NCBI RefSeq assembly: GCF_023015695.1
Contig: NZ_JALKAS010000001.1
Coordinates: 1,674,001 to 1,738,000 of the forward strand
Direction of reading: 5' to 3'
Origin: Jannaschia sp. S6380
GTDB taxonomy: Bacteria; Pseudomonadota; Alphaproteobacteria; Rhodobacterales; Rhodobacteraceae
DNA: 64,000 bases
Shown here piece by piece: positions 28,856 through 38,085 of the stretch. The position numbers and the translations under genes were made by a program. Position 1 is the first letter of the stretch. Each line of letters begins with the position of its first letter. The notes under the pieces are model-generated. The model saw nothing but the letters and a program-made list of their open reading frames with translations, searched no databases and was not told the origin of the DNA.

Positions 28856-29643
28856 GCCGAATGGGCCCCGTCGGCCAGCGTCTTCACATAGGCCAGGACG
28901 TCGTCGACATCCTCGCCCCGTCCGATACGGTTGACGATGGCCGAGCCCACGACGCAGCCGTCGGCCACCGCGGCGATGTCCTGCGCGGCCTCGGGGGTCT
29001 TGATGCCGAAGCCCACGATGACCGGCAGGTCGGTCGCGGCCTTCAGGCGCGCGACCTCGGGCGCGACCCTGTCGGCCTCCGCTGCGCCGGCGCCGGTGAT
29101 CCCCGTGATCGAGACGTAGTAGACGAAGCCCGACGTGTTCTGCAGAACCTTGGGCAGGCGCCGGTCGTCCGTCGTGGGCGTGGCCAGGCGGATGAAGTTC
29201 AGACCCGCGGCCTGCGCCGGGATGCACAGCTCCTCGTCCTCCTCGGGCGGCAGGTCGACTACGATCAGCCCGTCCACGCCCGCCTCGGACGCATCTGCCA
29301 GAAAGCGGTCGACGCCGCGCGAATAGATCGGGTTGTAGTACCCCATCAGGACCACGGGCGTCGTCGTGTCGTGTTCGCGAAGGCCCCGCACGATGTCCAG
29401 CGTCCCGTCGAGCGTCATGCCCCCTTCCAGCGCCCGCTGGCCGGCCAGCTGGATCGTGGGGCCGTCGGCCATCGGGTCGGTGAAGGGCAGGCCCAGTTCG
29501 ATGATGTCGACACCGGCCGCGGGCAGCCCGTTCACGATCCGCGCGGCGGTGGCGGCATCGGGGTCGCCGGCCATCACGTAGGCCACGAAGGCGCGGCGGT
29601 TCTCGGCCCGCAGGCGCGCGAAGGTGTCGTCGATCCGGGTCAT
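28852..29643 (-). CDS. trpA: Tryptophan synthase alpha chain
   Basis: A 263-residue TIM barrel that cleaves indole-3-glycerol phosphate. [16 protein letters not shown] contains the catalytic Glu and Asp, and the barrel carries phosphate-site text [13 protein letters not shown]. The length is normal. trpB is not in the window. It is translationally coupled with the downstream PLP dehydratase. Confidence 0.95.
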   Translation of the reverse strand: MTRIDDTFARLRAENRRAFVAYVMAGDPDAATAARIVNGLPAAGVDIIELGLPFTDPMADGPTIQLAGQRALEGGMTLDGTLDIVRGLREHDTTTPVVLMGYYNPIYSRGVDRFLADASEAGVDGLIVVDLPPEEDEELCIPAQAAGLNFIRLATPTTDDRRLPKVLQNTSGFVYYVSITGITGAGAAEADRVAPEVARLKAATDLPVIVGFGIKTPEAAQDIAAVADGCVVGSAIVNRIGRGEDVDDVLAYVKTLADGAHSA

Positions 29644-29692
29644 GGTGCGGTCCCCCTGTTTCGCCTTCGATTGCGACAGGCGGGGCGGCGCG

Positions 29693-30094
29693 TCAATCGC
29701 AGTTGACCATCCAATCGACGCCGAACCGATCCGAGCCCATGCCGAAACCCCGCGCCCAGAAGGTCGGTCCGAATGGCATCATCTGCGATCCGTCGCGGGT
29801 CAACGCGTCGAAGATGCGACGCGCCTCGTCCAGGTCGGCCAGGTTCAGCTGCAGCGAATAGCCCGAATGCCCACCCTTCGGCGGCTGCATCCCGTCGGAC
29901 GCCATCAACGTCCGGTCCCCGATCTTGAGCTGCATGTTGGCCACCATGTCCAGCCGATCCTCGGGGACCATCGAATGATCCTCCATCTCGCGGAAGCGCA
30001 GCCGGCTGACGATCGTTCCGCCGAGGATGTCGGCATAGAAGGTCATCGCCTCGTCGCAGGTGCCGTCGAAATGCAGATAGGTGTTGAGTTCCAT
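29693..30094 (-). CDS. PhnB-like VOC family protein
   Basis: A 133-residue protein starting [20 protein letters not shown], with [25 protein letters not shown] and [20 protein letters not shown], the signature of PhnB/3-demethylubiquinone-like VOC proteins. The start ATG at 30094 follows GGAGGTCGG. Many members have no established substrate; metal ligands His (THFDG) and Glu are not obvious. It is separated from trpA by 49 bp and possibly independent. Confidence 0.85.
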   Translation of the reverse strand: MELNTYLHFDGTCDEAMTFYADILGGTIVSRLRFREMEDHSMVPEDRLDMVANMQLKIGDRTLMASDGMQPPKGGHSGYSLQLNLADLDEARRIFDALTRDGSQMMPFGPTFWARGFGMGSDRFGVDWMVNCD

Positions 30095-30215
30095 GAATCC
30101 GACCTCCGCCGGGATCATGGCATGCCCGTCACGAAAACGCACCATGGATGGCGATCGCGGCTTTTTTTGCCGCCGGCATCTGGAATGCGGGGCGGCCTGA
30201 CCCCATTTCCCGTGC

Positions 30216-30401
30216 ATGAACTATCTGCTCGCCATACTCCTGCCGCCCCTGTCGATCTTTCTCGCCGGGCGGCCGATCCTCGGGATCATCACCTTTCTGA
30301 TCTGGGTTCCGGCCTTGTTCCTCTCGGGCGGGCTGACGCATCCGATGTTCATCCTCCTCGCCTGGTTCATCATCTTCGAGCGGCGCAACAGTTCCGCCTG
30401 A
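30216..30401 (+). CDS. YqaE/Pmp3-like small membrane protein
   Basis: A 61-residue protein of two hydrophobic helices ([19 protein letters not shown] and [27 protein letters not shown]) ending ERRNSSA. The text [14 protein letters not shown] followed by a second helix is the Pmp3/YqaE pattern seen in stress-induced membrane proteins. It has its own start region with no neighbour closer than 78 bp on the same strand. Exact role unknown. Confidence 0.7.
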   Translation: MNYLLAILLPPLSIFLAGRPILGIITFLIWVPALFLSGGLTHPMFILLAWFIIFERRNSSA

Positions 30402-30478
30402 CGGCCGCGGACGGGCCGGACTTGTCCGCCGCACCCGTGCGGCGTATGGGACCCGCGGATCGAACGAGGGGTCGGAAG

Positions 30479-31576
30479 ATGGGTTTCAGGATGGGCATCG
30501 TGGGTCTGCCGAATGTCGGCAAGTCGACCCTGTTCAACGCGTTGACCCGGACGGCCGCCGCGCAGGCCGCCAACTTTCCGTTCTGCACGATCGAGCCGAA
30601 CGTGGGTGACGTCGCCGTGCCCGACAAACGGCTGGAAAAGCTGGCGGGCATCGCCAAGTCCAAGCAGGTCATCCCCGCGCGCATGACCTTCGTCGACATC
30701 GCCGGCCTGGTCAAAGGCGCATCGAAGGGCGAGGGGCTGGGCAACCAGTTCCTGGCGAATATCCGCGAAACGGACGCCATCGCGCATGTGCTGCGCTGTT
30801 TCGAGGATGGCGACGTCACCCATGTCGAGGGGCGCGTGAACCCGGTCGAGGATGCCGAGGTGATCGAGACCGAACTGATGATCGCCGACATGGAGTCGAT
30901 CGAGAAGCGACTTCAGGGGCTATCTCGCAAGATCCGCGGCGGCGACAAGGAAGCTGTGGAACAGGAACGCCTGCTGCGCGCGGCCCTCGCGGCGCTGGAA
31001 GACGGCAGGCCGGCCCGCACGGTCGAGATCGCGCCCGAGGACCGACGGACCTGGAACCTGCTGCAGCTTCTGACGTCGAAACCGATCCTGTATGTCTGCA
31101 ATGTCGACGAGGGGTCGGCCGCGACCGGCAACGCCTTCTCGGAGGCTGTGGGCGCGATGGCGGACGCGCAGGGTGCGGCCCATGTCGTCATCAGCGCGCA
31201 GATCGAGGAGGAGATCGCCCAGCTCTCCGATGAGGAAGCCGCGGAGTTCCTGACCGAGATGGGGCTGGGGGAGCCGGGGCTCGATCGCCTGATCCGGGCG
31301 GGGTACGACCTGTTGCACCTGGAAACGTATTTTACCGTCGGCCCCAAGGAGGCCCGCGCCTGGACGATTCCCGCGGGCACGAACGCACCCAGGGCGGCCG
31401 GCGTCATCCACGGTGATTTCGAAAAGGGTTTCATCCGTGCCGAGACGATCGCATATGACGATTTCGTCGCATTGGGCGGAGAGCAACCGGCCAAGGAGGC
31501 AGGCAAGATGCGGGCCGAAGGCAAGGGATACGTGGTGCGCGACGGCGACGTGCTGCATTTCCTGTTCAACACCTGA
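30479..31576 (+). CDS. ychF: Redox-regulated ATPase YchF
   Basis: A 365-residue Obg-related P-loop protein. G1 is [10 protein letters not shown]3 is DIAGLVKGA and the NVDE variant of G4 gives ATP rather than GTP preference. The C-terminal TGS domain has [28 protein letters not shown] and ends with GDVLHFLFN. Found in almost all bacteria with roles in translation and oxidative stress. The ATG at 30479 is preceded by GAGGGGTCGGAAG. Confidence 0.96.
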   Translation: MGFRMGIVGLPNVGKSTLFNALTRTAAAQAANFPFCTIEPNVGDVAVPDKRLEKLAGIAKSKQVIPARMTFVDIAGLVKGASKGEGLGNQFLANIRETDAIAHVLRCFEDGDVTHVEGRVNPVEDAEVIETELMIADMESIEKRLQGLSRKIRGGDKEAVEQERLLRAALAALEDGRPARTVEIAPEDRRTWNLLQLLTSKPILYVCNVDEGSAATGNAFSEAVGAMADAQGAAHVVISAQIEEEIAQLSDEEAAEFLTEMGLGEPGLDRLIRAGYDLLHLETYFTVGPKEARAWTIPAGTNAPRAAGVIHGDFEKGFIRAETIAYDDFVALGGEQPAKEAGKMRAEGKGYVVRDGDVLHFLFNT

Positions 31577-31718
31577 AGCCGCGACCGGCCCGCCACGGTC
31601 CGGCACCGATCGCCTTGCACACGATCTTGTGACCTTGCTGCAGGGCACGTCATGTGGCCCCCTGCGTTGGTCCGGCTATAGCGAAGCCGAAGGAAAGTTA
31701 AGTTTGCCAAGGAGTGAC

Positions 31719-32300
31719 ATGATGGACAGACGCCAGTTGATCGCAGGTAGCGCGGCCCTCGCCCTGTTCGGCAGCCACGAGGCCATGGCCCAGGCCGTCG
31801 CGTCATCCGGGATCCGCCCGGACTTCCTCCCCGTCGAGGTCCGCACGCGCGAGGATGTCGCCCCGAACGAACTGCACGTCGTGCCCGATACGTTCATGCT
31901 GTACTGGACGATGCCTGGCGGCCGCGCGATGCGCTACATGGCCGGCATCGGTCGACCCGGCCTCTATGAACCCGGCGAGTTCTACGTCGGCGCAAAGAAG
32001 GAATGGCCGAGCTGGACGCCCACCCAGGCGATGATCGAGCGCGAACCCGAATCCTACAAGCAGTTCGAGGACGGCGTCCCCGGCGGCCCGAACAACCCGC
32101 TGGGCGCACGCGCGCTTTACCTGTTCCAGCCCGGGCGGGGCGATACGTTCCTGCGCATTCACGGCACGAACGCGCCGAACACGATCGGCCGCGCGGTATC
32201 GAACGGCTGCGCACGACTGGTCAACGATCAGATCATCGACCTGTACGAACGTGTCCCCCTCAAGTCCCGGGTGGTCCTGCACCCCAAGACTGCCGTCTGA
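31719..32300 (+). CDS. L,D-transpeptidase (YkuD domain), secreted
   Basis: A 193-residue protein with a TAT-like or Sec signal (MMDRRQLIAGSAALALFGSHEAMA). The catalytic YkuD motif is HGTNAPNTIG...SNGCARL with the nucleophile Cys. It probably makes 3-3 peptidoglycan cross-links or attaches proteins to peptidoglycan. AAGGAG is 9 bp upstream of the ATG. A fourth of its length before the domain is a short linker typical of alphaproteobacterial members. Confidence 0.9.
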   Translation: MMDRRQLIAGSAALALFGSHEAMAQAVASSGIRPDFLPVEVRTREDVAPNELHVVPDTFMLYWTMPGGRAMRYMAGIGRPGLYEPGEFYVGAKKEWPSWTPTQAMIEREPESYKQFEDGVPGGPNNPLGARALYLFQPGRGDTFLRIHGTNAPNTIGRAVSNGCARLVNDQIIDLYERVPLKSRVVLHPKTAV

Positions 32301-32844
32301 CGCAGGCTGCGGGCGGGGGTCTCTCGCCGTCCGCCCCACGACCAGGGCCTTGGACCTTGGCCACACGTCCGGGTGGGATGCGGCTGTTCAGACGTCACGG
32401 CCATCGCATGCAAGGCACATGAACCGGCCCAAGGTCCGGGGATCGCCTTGACCTACAGTTGCCGTGTAATCCGGGTCGGCACCGCGGTTTCGACGCAGGT
32501 CCTGCCGGATCGATCGGGTGATGTCCGGCTTGTCGAGCGACCCGGCGAACTGCCGCCAGCGGAGCGAGGAGCGCCACAGGCGGTCAGGGATCCAAGGACA
32601 TCGCGACCGTCCTATCCGGACGTCCGAACTGGATCGCCGATCATACGTTCACCCGTCCCGTCCGGACAGGCCAAGTATCGCGGCCCGGGATCTGTTCCGA
32701 TATCTCGTCCAGATGTGTCGGACGGGTCAGTCCCCATCGCAATGTCCGAAATGTTCGATCCAGAAGACCGGAACATCACAGCCCGTCACGCACCCACGGA
32801 TTTGCGCTTGTTTCCCGGCGACGACGACTGATAGACCCGCCGAC
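32301..32844. other. 544-bp stretch without a recognised gene
   Basis: Between the L,D-transpeptidase and tRNA-Ser. The open frames in it are Pro/Arg/Ser-rich and match nothing I recognise, and no ribosome-binding site precedes them. Several GTCCGG/CCGGAC motifs occur around 32520-32700 without forming a regular array. It may hold the tRNA promoter at its right end. Confidence 0.6.
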
Positions 32845-32934
32845 GGAGACGTGGCCGAGTGGTCGAAGGCGCTCCCCTGCTAAGGGAGTAGGCGGGAAAC
32901 CGTCTCGAGGGTTCGAATCCCTTCGTCTCCGCCA
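32845..32934 (+). tRNA. tRNA-Ser (anticodon GCT)
   Basis: A 90-nt class II tRNA with encoded CCA. GGAGACG pairs with CGTCTCC in the acceptor stem, CTCCCCTGCTAAGGGAG is the anticodon arm with GCT, the variable arm is TAGGCGGGAAACCGTC-like and GGGTTCGAATCCC is the T arm. Confidence 0.97.
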
Positions 32935-33740
32935 CTACCTGTTCGCAAACATGTTTAATCGTGTGAAACCGAACAGATTTATGGCGTATTTACCTTCCCG
33001 CATCTGCATCTCGGGGCGATCTTGTACCGAGGAATGCGGGACGGCAAATGAGTGGATATCCCAGCAGCGAGCGCCGGGTCAGGAACACTTGTCGGCCGCA
33101 AGCTAAATGCAACTTTCGTGAAGAAGGCGCCGCCGGGCCGTCTGCTCTTGGTCACGACCACCCGCCGTCCGCTTGGGATGTGACCACGCCACGGCCCTGC
33201 GGCATCGTCCTTTCTCCTACTCCGACCGAAGGCCCGGACCTCTGGCGCGATCCGGCGCTTGCCGGGGTCGCTTTCGTCTCTGCCCGGCTCAGGCGTGCGA
33301 TCAAGGTCGCCGGGCTGCGCCTTCCCGCCCCTGTCTTCAAACCATGCGGATTGGGCTAAAGCCAACCCGACCTGACAGGACACGCGATCCATGAACGGCT
33401 TCCCCTTCGTTAATGGCAGTCGCGCGACGGGGTCGAGATCAGGCCAGGGTCCGATAGATGAAAGAACGGTCCGCCGCGCCCATCCATGCTCGCCACCGAG
33501 ATAGAGGGCCCCGTTGCGTCGAAGACAGGTAATATCGGCGCAGCGGAGTTGGACACGCCGACCAGACATACCGTCGGGCTCACGCAGGGAATTCCGGCCG
33601 GTTTTGCGCAACACCGTCACCCATTCCCCGACCTGCCTTCCGCGGCATCAAGGCGGCGCGGGTTAAGCCGCGCGGGCGACATCCGCCGATCCCGAGACCG
33701 GCGCTTTGATTGCCGCCCGTTCTGCGATAGCGAGCGTTTC
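32935..33740. other. 806-bp stretch without a recognised gene
   Basis: It follows tRNA-Ser and begins AT-rich (about 32935-33010), then is normal GC. Reading frames on both strands (for example minus 33620-32979, 213 codons) are Arg/Pro/Gly-rich and not recognisable. The right part is the leader of the ECF sigma gene. No copy of the tRNA 3' end was noticed, so integration at this tRNA is not shown. Confidence 0.55.
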
Positions 33741-34316
33741 ATGACGAGGCCCCGCCGCAAATCCGCGCCGTCCGATCGTGCCGACGATGTGGCACTGGTT
33801 TCGCGGGTTGCGGGGGGTGACGTGGCGGCGATGCGTGCGCTCTACATGGCGCATGCCGATGCGGTGGCACGTTTCGTCCGATCGCGCGTCCGCGACGAGG
33901 CTGAGGTCGCGGATATCGTCCACGATACGATGCTGACGGTCTGGCGCGCGGCCGCCGGGTTCGAGGGGCGGTCCGGCGTCCTGACCTGGATCCTGTCGAT
34001 GGCACGCAACAGGACGGTGGACCATATTCGCAAGCAGTCGCGCGTGACCCTGGGCGCACCGGACGAGACGATCCCCGATGGCGATCCGGACCCCGAAGCG
34101 GTCCTGGGTGCCGTGCAGGACGGCGCACGTCTGCGCGCCTGCCTGGCCGAGCTGCCGGAGCGGCAGCGCGCGGCGATCCATCTGGCCTATTACCAGGACA
34201 TGACCTGTGCGGAGATCGCCGACATCGAAGCCGTGCCCGAAGGCACGGTGAAAAGCCGGATCCATCATGCCAAGCGGTTGCTGATGCGCTGCCTCTCGAA
34301 AGGGGTGCGCAAGTGA
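33741..34316 (+). CDS. ECF-type RNA polymerase sigma factor
   Basis: A 191-residue sigma-70 family protein with only regions 2 and 4. Region 2 shows DIVHDTMLTVWRAAAGFEGRSGVLTWILSMARNRTVDHIRK, and region 4 has LPERQRAAIHLAYYQDMTCAEIADIEAVPEGTVKSRIHHAKRLL. It directs polymerase to its regulon and is probably held by the anti-sigma encoded next. The ATG at 33741 is chosen because frames upstream lack similarity. Confidence 0.92.
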   Translation: MTRPRRKSAPSDRADDVALVSRVAGGDVAAMRALYMAHADAVARFVRSRVRDEAEVADIVHDTMLTVWRAAAGFEGRSGVLTWILSMARNRTVDHIRKQSRVTLGAPDETIPDGDPDPEAVLGAVQDGARLRACLAELPERQRAAIHLAYYQDMTCAEIADIEAVPEGTVKSRIHHAKRLLMRCLSKGVRK

Positions 34317-34383
34317 TATTGAACCATCTAACCGCTCGTCCGTCCAACAGATGCGGGCCTCAAACCCCGCGATGGAGGTGGCT

Positions 34384-34965
34384 ATGGCCCGGCCCGACGG
34401 ATTGACCGAAGACGACCTGCTCGCCCATCTGCGTGGCGAGAACACGCCGGAGGCGGCTGCGCGGATTGAGGCCGCCGCCGCGGCAGATCCGGACCTTCGC
34501 GCCGAGCTCGCGCTGATGGCCGAACTCAAGCCCGCGCTCGCGGACGCGACCGATGCGCCCGACATGCGTCCCTTCGGCTGGCGACGGCTCGAGGCGGAGA
34601 TCGCGAATGCCCCGCGCGTCGCGCCGGTCGATCGGACACCGCTCTGGCGCGGCGCGGCCGTCTTTCTCGGCGCGCTCGTCCTGGTCCAAGGCGCCTATAT
34701 CGCGTTCACACCGGGCGACGCCGAGGACCCGGCCTTCCGCACGGTTTCCGACGAAGCGGCCGCCTTCGGCCTGGGCGTGGGCTTCACCGCCTCCGCCGAA
34801 ATCGGCGCGGTCGAAGCGCTTCTGCGGGAGACCGGCGCGCGCATTGTCGACGGCCCCGGTGCCCTTGGACTCTACCGGTTGGCGTACGAGAGCACATCGG
34901 CCCGTGAGGCGGCACGTATTGCCCTGGCGGCATCGCCGCTCGTCGAGCTCGTGGCCGAGGAGTGA
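34384..34965 (+). CDS. Membrane-bound anti-sigma factor (RskA/ChrR-like)
   Basis: A 193-residue protein whose N-terminus (TEDDLLAHLRGENTPEAAARIEAAAAADPDLRAELALM) resembles anti-sigma domains that bind ECF factors. One membrane helix lies near residues 89-108 (GAAVFLGALVLVQGAYIAFT), followed by a periplasmic C-terminal part of about 85 residues. No zinc HxxxCxxC motif is present. GGAGGTGG precedes the ATG at 34384. Location directly after the sigma gene supports the call. Confidence 0.82.
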   Translation: MARPDGLTEDDLLAHLRGENTPEAAARIEAAAAADPDLRAELALMAELKPALADATDAPDMRPFGWRRLEAEIANAPRVAPVDRTPLWRGAAVFLGALVLVQGAYIAFTPGDAEDPAFRTVSDEAAAFGLGVGFTASAEIGAVEALLRETGARIVDGPGALGLYRLAYESTSAREAARIALAASPLVELVAEE

Positions 34966-34970
34966 GACCC

Positions 34971-36095
34971 ATGCGCTTCGCCCTGATGCTCTGCCTCGCA
35001 CTTGCCGCCTGCGTCCCCGCGAACCAACCCGTCCGAGGCCCGGCCGGTCCGGTTTTCGCCGTCACGGATCCGCGCGAGTTGATCGTGCTTACGGCGGAAG
35101 ATCCGGCGATCCTGATCGCGGGCACACGCGACCTCGGTTATACGGTTCGCGCGATCCATCCACTGAACAACCTGAGCGACACCCTCGTCGTCTTTCGCAT
35201 TCCCAACGGCACGACGATCGCCGCCGCCATCGCGGAGGTCGAGGCCGCCATTCCCGGAGTGACGGCCGGCGCAAACCATCTCTATCGTCTGCAGACCGAT
35301 GCCGACGGCGGGCGAAGCTATGCCGCGCAGATGATCGGCTGGCCTGCGGGCGGTTGTCGCGCCCGCGCCCGGATCGGCATGATCGACGCGGGCGTCTTGC
35401 CGGATCATCCCGGCCTCGCCGACGGACGGATCCGGGAACGCGTCTTCACCGACAGCAGCGCCCCGCCTGCGACCGACCACGGCGCGCGGATGGCGGAGCT
35501 TCTGATCGGCCCGAACCGATTGCGCGGGACGCCCCTCTACAGCGCGAATGTCATCGACCCCGATCTCGGGACGGGCGATGCCGCTGGCGTCGTGTCGATC
35601 CTGCGCGGTGTGGACTGGCTGGCGGCGAATGGCGTGGATGTGGTCAACATCAGCCTCGCGGGACCGCGCAACAAGCTGATGGATCGGGCGCTGGGCCGCG
35701 CGGCCGCCGATGGCATGGTGCTCGTCGCGGCCGTCGGCAATCTCGGCCCCGACCAGCCGCCGCAATATCCGGCAGCCTTTCCCTTCGCACTGGCCGTCAC
35801 GGCGATCGACCGCGACCGCCGGGTCTATCGCCGCGCGATCCGGGGGCCGCATGTCGACATCGCCGCGCCCGGCGTCGACATCCTGCTGGCCCCCGGTGGA
35901 CGCATGACCGTCTCCAGCGGGACCTCCATGGCGGCGCCTTTCGTCACCGGGGTCGTCGCCGCCGATCCCGCCCTCGCGGCGCTTGGGGTGGAGACCCTCC
36001 GCACCGAACTCGCAAGGCGCGCCACCGACCTCGGGGCGCCCGGGCGCGATACGGTCTTCGGGGTCGGGCTGATCGGCGCGCCGTCCGGCTGCTGA
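34971..36095 (+). CDS. Subtilisin-like (S8) serine protease, lipoprotein
   Basis: A 374-residue protein with a lipobox LAAC (Cys14). The S8 triad is D139 (MIDAGV), H170 (DHGARMAELL) and S319 (GTSMAAPFVTG). The ATG at 34971 has GAGGAG 8 bp upstream; a GTG at 34962 would add three residues. Its start lies six bases past the anti-sigma stop codon, so the three genes are one unit. It could cleave the anti-sigma factor or other periplasmic clients, which is inference. Confidence 0.88.
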   Translation: MRFALMLCLALAACVPANQPVRGPAGPVFAVTDPRELIVLTAEDPAILIAGTRDLGYTVRAIHPLNNLSDTLVVFRIPNGTTIAAAIAEVEAAIPGVTAGANHLYRLQTDADGGRSYAAQMIGWPAGGCRARARIGMIDAGVLPDHPGLADGRIRERVFTDSSAPPATDHGARMAELLIGPNRLRGTPLYSANVIDPDLGTGDAAGVVSILRGVDWLAANGVDVVNISLAGPRNKLMDRALGRAAADGMVLVAAVGNLGPDQPPQYPAAFPFALAVTAIDRDRRVYRRAIRGPHVDIAAPGVDILLAPGGRMTVSSGTSMAAPFVTGVVAADPALAALGVETLRTELARRATDLGAPGRDTVFGVGLIGAPSGC

Positions 36096-36396
36096 CAGCC
36101 CGGTCGGGCCGGGCCCTGGCTTTGGATCGAACACCTGTCGAATGAAACGCATCGCCGCGTCCCCCGGGCGCCCGCCGGGGCCGCGTGGGCAGAGCCTCGC
36201 CCGACGGCCCGGCAAGCCACATCCAAAACCCGCACGATTTTTTTCGAACTTTCTTTGAACCCTCCGCCGGCCCCGCACGACCACCATGTAACTCACCGGC
36301 CCGAGCGGGACGCATCTGGGCGCAGAGGTCCGACGCGGACCCGAGCCGGACGGGGAGTGAACGTAGCGTTGTAACCATTTCGAATGGAGAGATCCC
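36096..36396. other. 301-bp intergenic region before RTX gene
   Basis: It contains GC-rich inverted-repeat text after the protease stop (GGTCGGGCCGGGCC), a run of T's near 36239-36246 and a short AT-rich part. The last 45 bases before the RTX start include AATGGAGAG as ribosome-binding site. No gene seen. Confidence 0.6.
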
Positions 36397-38031
36397 ATGT
36401 CCAGCATCCAGGAAACCACTTCCCCCGCCAACGGTGTCGAGATCGACGGCTCCGACAAGGGCGAACTGATCTTCGGATCGTTCTTCGACGACCGGATCGC
36501 CGGGAACGGCGGCGACGATCACATCTTCGGCCTGTTCGGCGATGACACGATTTCGGGCGGGTCGGGCGACGACCGGATCTTCGGCGGCTTCGGCGAAGAC
36601 ATCGTGGAAGGCGGCGACGGCGAGGATCACCTCGGCGGCGGCCACGACGACGACCGCATCGTCGGCAACAAGGGCGACGACCGGATGTACGGCGGCCGGG
36701 GTGACGATCTTCTGGTCTGGAACAACGGCGACGGGTCCGACCTGATGCAGGGGGACAAGGGCGACGACCGCGTTCAGGTCAACTTCGACACCGACCTCGT
36801 GAACGACGACCTGCAGAACAAGGACGTGGCCGAGTTTTCCACCACCGCGCAGGGTGTGCAATTCGCCCGAATCGAGGTGAACGACCAGACCGAGCGTGGT
36901 CTGTTCCAACTCGACATCCGCAAGACGGAGACGCTGGAGACGAATTTCGGCGGCGGTGACGACACGGCGGTGATCGTGGATGACGTGCTCAGCGAGATCG
37001 TCCTCGACCTCGATGGCGGCGACGGCGTGGACACGCTCGACTTGTCGCAGGCCGCTGCGGGCGCGCAGGCCAATCTTGCCAAAGGAAGCGTGGGCGACGC
37101 CTCGGCCGAGAACTTCGAGAACGTCATCGGCACCGCGTTCAACGACACTCTAAAGGGAGATAAAGGGGACAACGTCATTTCTGGCCTTGATGGCGAAGAC
37201 CGACTCGTCGGCCGGAACGGCGACGACGTCCTCGTCGGCGGCAAGGGCGACGACAAGGTCTTCGGCGGCAAGGGCGACGACCTTCTGGTCTGGAACAACG
37301 GTGACGGATCCGACCTAATGCATGGCGGCAAGGGTCACGACCGCGTTCAGGTGAATTTCGACACCGACCTCGTGAACGACGACCTGCAGAACAAGGACGT
37401 GGCCGAGTTCTCCACCACGAACCAAGGCGTGCAGTTCGCCCGGATCGAGGTGAACGACCAGACCGAGCGTGGCCTGTTCCGGCTCGACATCCGCAAGACC
37501 GAGACGCTGGAGACGAATTTCGGCGGCGGTGACGACACGGCGGTGATCGTGGACGACGTGCTCGACGAGATCGTCCTCGACCTCGACGGCGGCAACGGCG
37601 TGGACACGCTCGACTTCGGCCAGGCATCCTCCGGCGTCCGGGTCGATCTCGCCGCGGGTCACGCCGGCGGCGCGACGGCCGTGAACTTCGAGAACGTCAT
37701 CGGTACCGCATATAACGACAAGATCATCGGGGATGCCGGGGACAACGTCCTTCGCGGGGGCGCCGGGGACGACATCATGACGGGCGGCGAAGGGGCCGAC
37801 ACCTTCCTGTTCTTCGCCGAAGACACGGGCGTCGACGTCATCACGGACTTCGAGATCGGTGTCGACGTTCTTGCTTTTGCAACGGACGACCCGTCGGTCA
37901 CGGCCGAGTCCCTCCTTGCCGGAGTGACCCAGGTCGGGGACGACGTCGAGTTCATTCTCGCCGACAAGGTAATCACGATCGAGGACGCCCTGGCCACGGA
38001 ATTCATCGCCGACGATTTCATTTTTGTCTAA
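36397..38031 (+). CDS. RTX-type calcium-binding repeat protein with duplicated module
   Basis: A 544-residue acidic protein without a signal peptide. Gly/Asp nonapeptides GGxGxDxUx (for example GGDDHIFGLFGDDTISGGSGDD) occupy residues about 25-115, 250-310 and 445-470. Between them is a module of about 120 residues that starts DDLLVWNNGDGSDLM and contains VQVNFDTDLVNDD and ETLETNFGGGDDTAVIVDDV; it occurs twice. The C-terminus (TFLFFAEDTGVDVITDFEIGVD...FIFV) is a typical RTX type I secretion end with a hydrophobic tail. Secretion by a type I system outside the window is inferred. RTX proteins of this type have roles from adhesion to surface layers; no catalytic domain was recognised. Confidence 0.88.
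   Translation: MSSIQETTSPANGVEIDGSDKGELIFGSFFDDRIAGNGGDDHIFGLFGDDTISGGSGDDRIFGGFGEDIVEGGDGEDHLGGGHDDDRIVGNKGDDRMYGGRGDDLLVWNNGDGSDLMQGDKGDDRVQVNFDTDLVNDDLQNKDVAEFSTTAQGVQFARIEVNDQTERGLFQLDIRKTETLETNFGGGDDTAVIVDDVLSEIVLDLDGGDGVDTLDLSQAAAGAQANLAKGSVGDASAENFENVIGTAFNDTLKGDKGDNVISGLDGEDRLVGRNGDDVLVGGKGDDKVFGGKGDDLLVWNNGDGSDLMHGGKGHDRVQVNFDTDLVNDDLQNKDVAEFSTTNQGVQFARIEVNDQTERGLFRLDIRKTETLETNFGGGDDTAVIVDDVLDEIVLDLDGGNGVDTLDFGQASSGVRVDLAAGHAGGATAVNFENVIGTAYNDKIIGDAGDNVLRGGAGDDIMTGGEGADTFLFFAEDTGVDVITDFEIGVDVLAFATDDPSVTAESLLAGVTQVGDDVEFILADKVITIEDALATEFIADDFIFV
36691..37763 (+). repeat. Internal tandem duplication, 573-bp (191-aa) unit
   Basis: Copy 1 starts at 36691 and copy 2 at 37264, with a constant 573-bp offset through about 37190/37763. 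Over a 90-residue core (VQVNFDTD... to ...GVDTLD) the copies differ at only four positions (Ala/Asn, Gln/Arg, Ser/Asp, Asp/Asn), and the DNA is nearly identical there, while the RTX repeats flanking the core are more divergent. Confidence 0.9.
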
Positions 38032-38056
38032 TTCATTGATATATCGGCGATGATCG

Positions 38057-38085
38057 ACCCCGCCAGCCCAGCGCTGGCGGGGTTT
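38057..38085 (+). terminator. Terminator after RTX gene
   Basis: A 10-bp perfect stem ACCCCGCCAG / CTGGCGGGGT with a 7-nt loop and a short T-run (TTTG) lies 26 bp after the stop codon of the RTX gene. Confidence 0.8.

Noticed and set aside
32845..32934. tRNA-Ser as an attachment site of an integrated element
   Set aside because: No second copy of the tRNA 3' end and no integrase was noticed in the window.
32979..33620. 213-codon minus-strand open frame after tRNA-Ser
   Set aside because: No recognisable motif, Arg/Pro/Gly-rich, no ribosome-binding site; kept only as part of a gene-poor block.
36440..37800. Short regular repeats that could suggest a CRISPR array
   Set aside because: The repeats are in-frame Gly/Asp nonapeptide codons of an RTX protein, with no constant spacer length or identical direct repeat.
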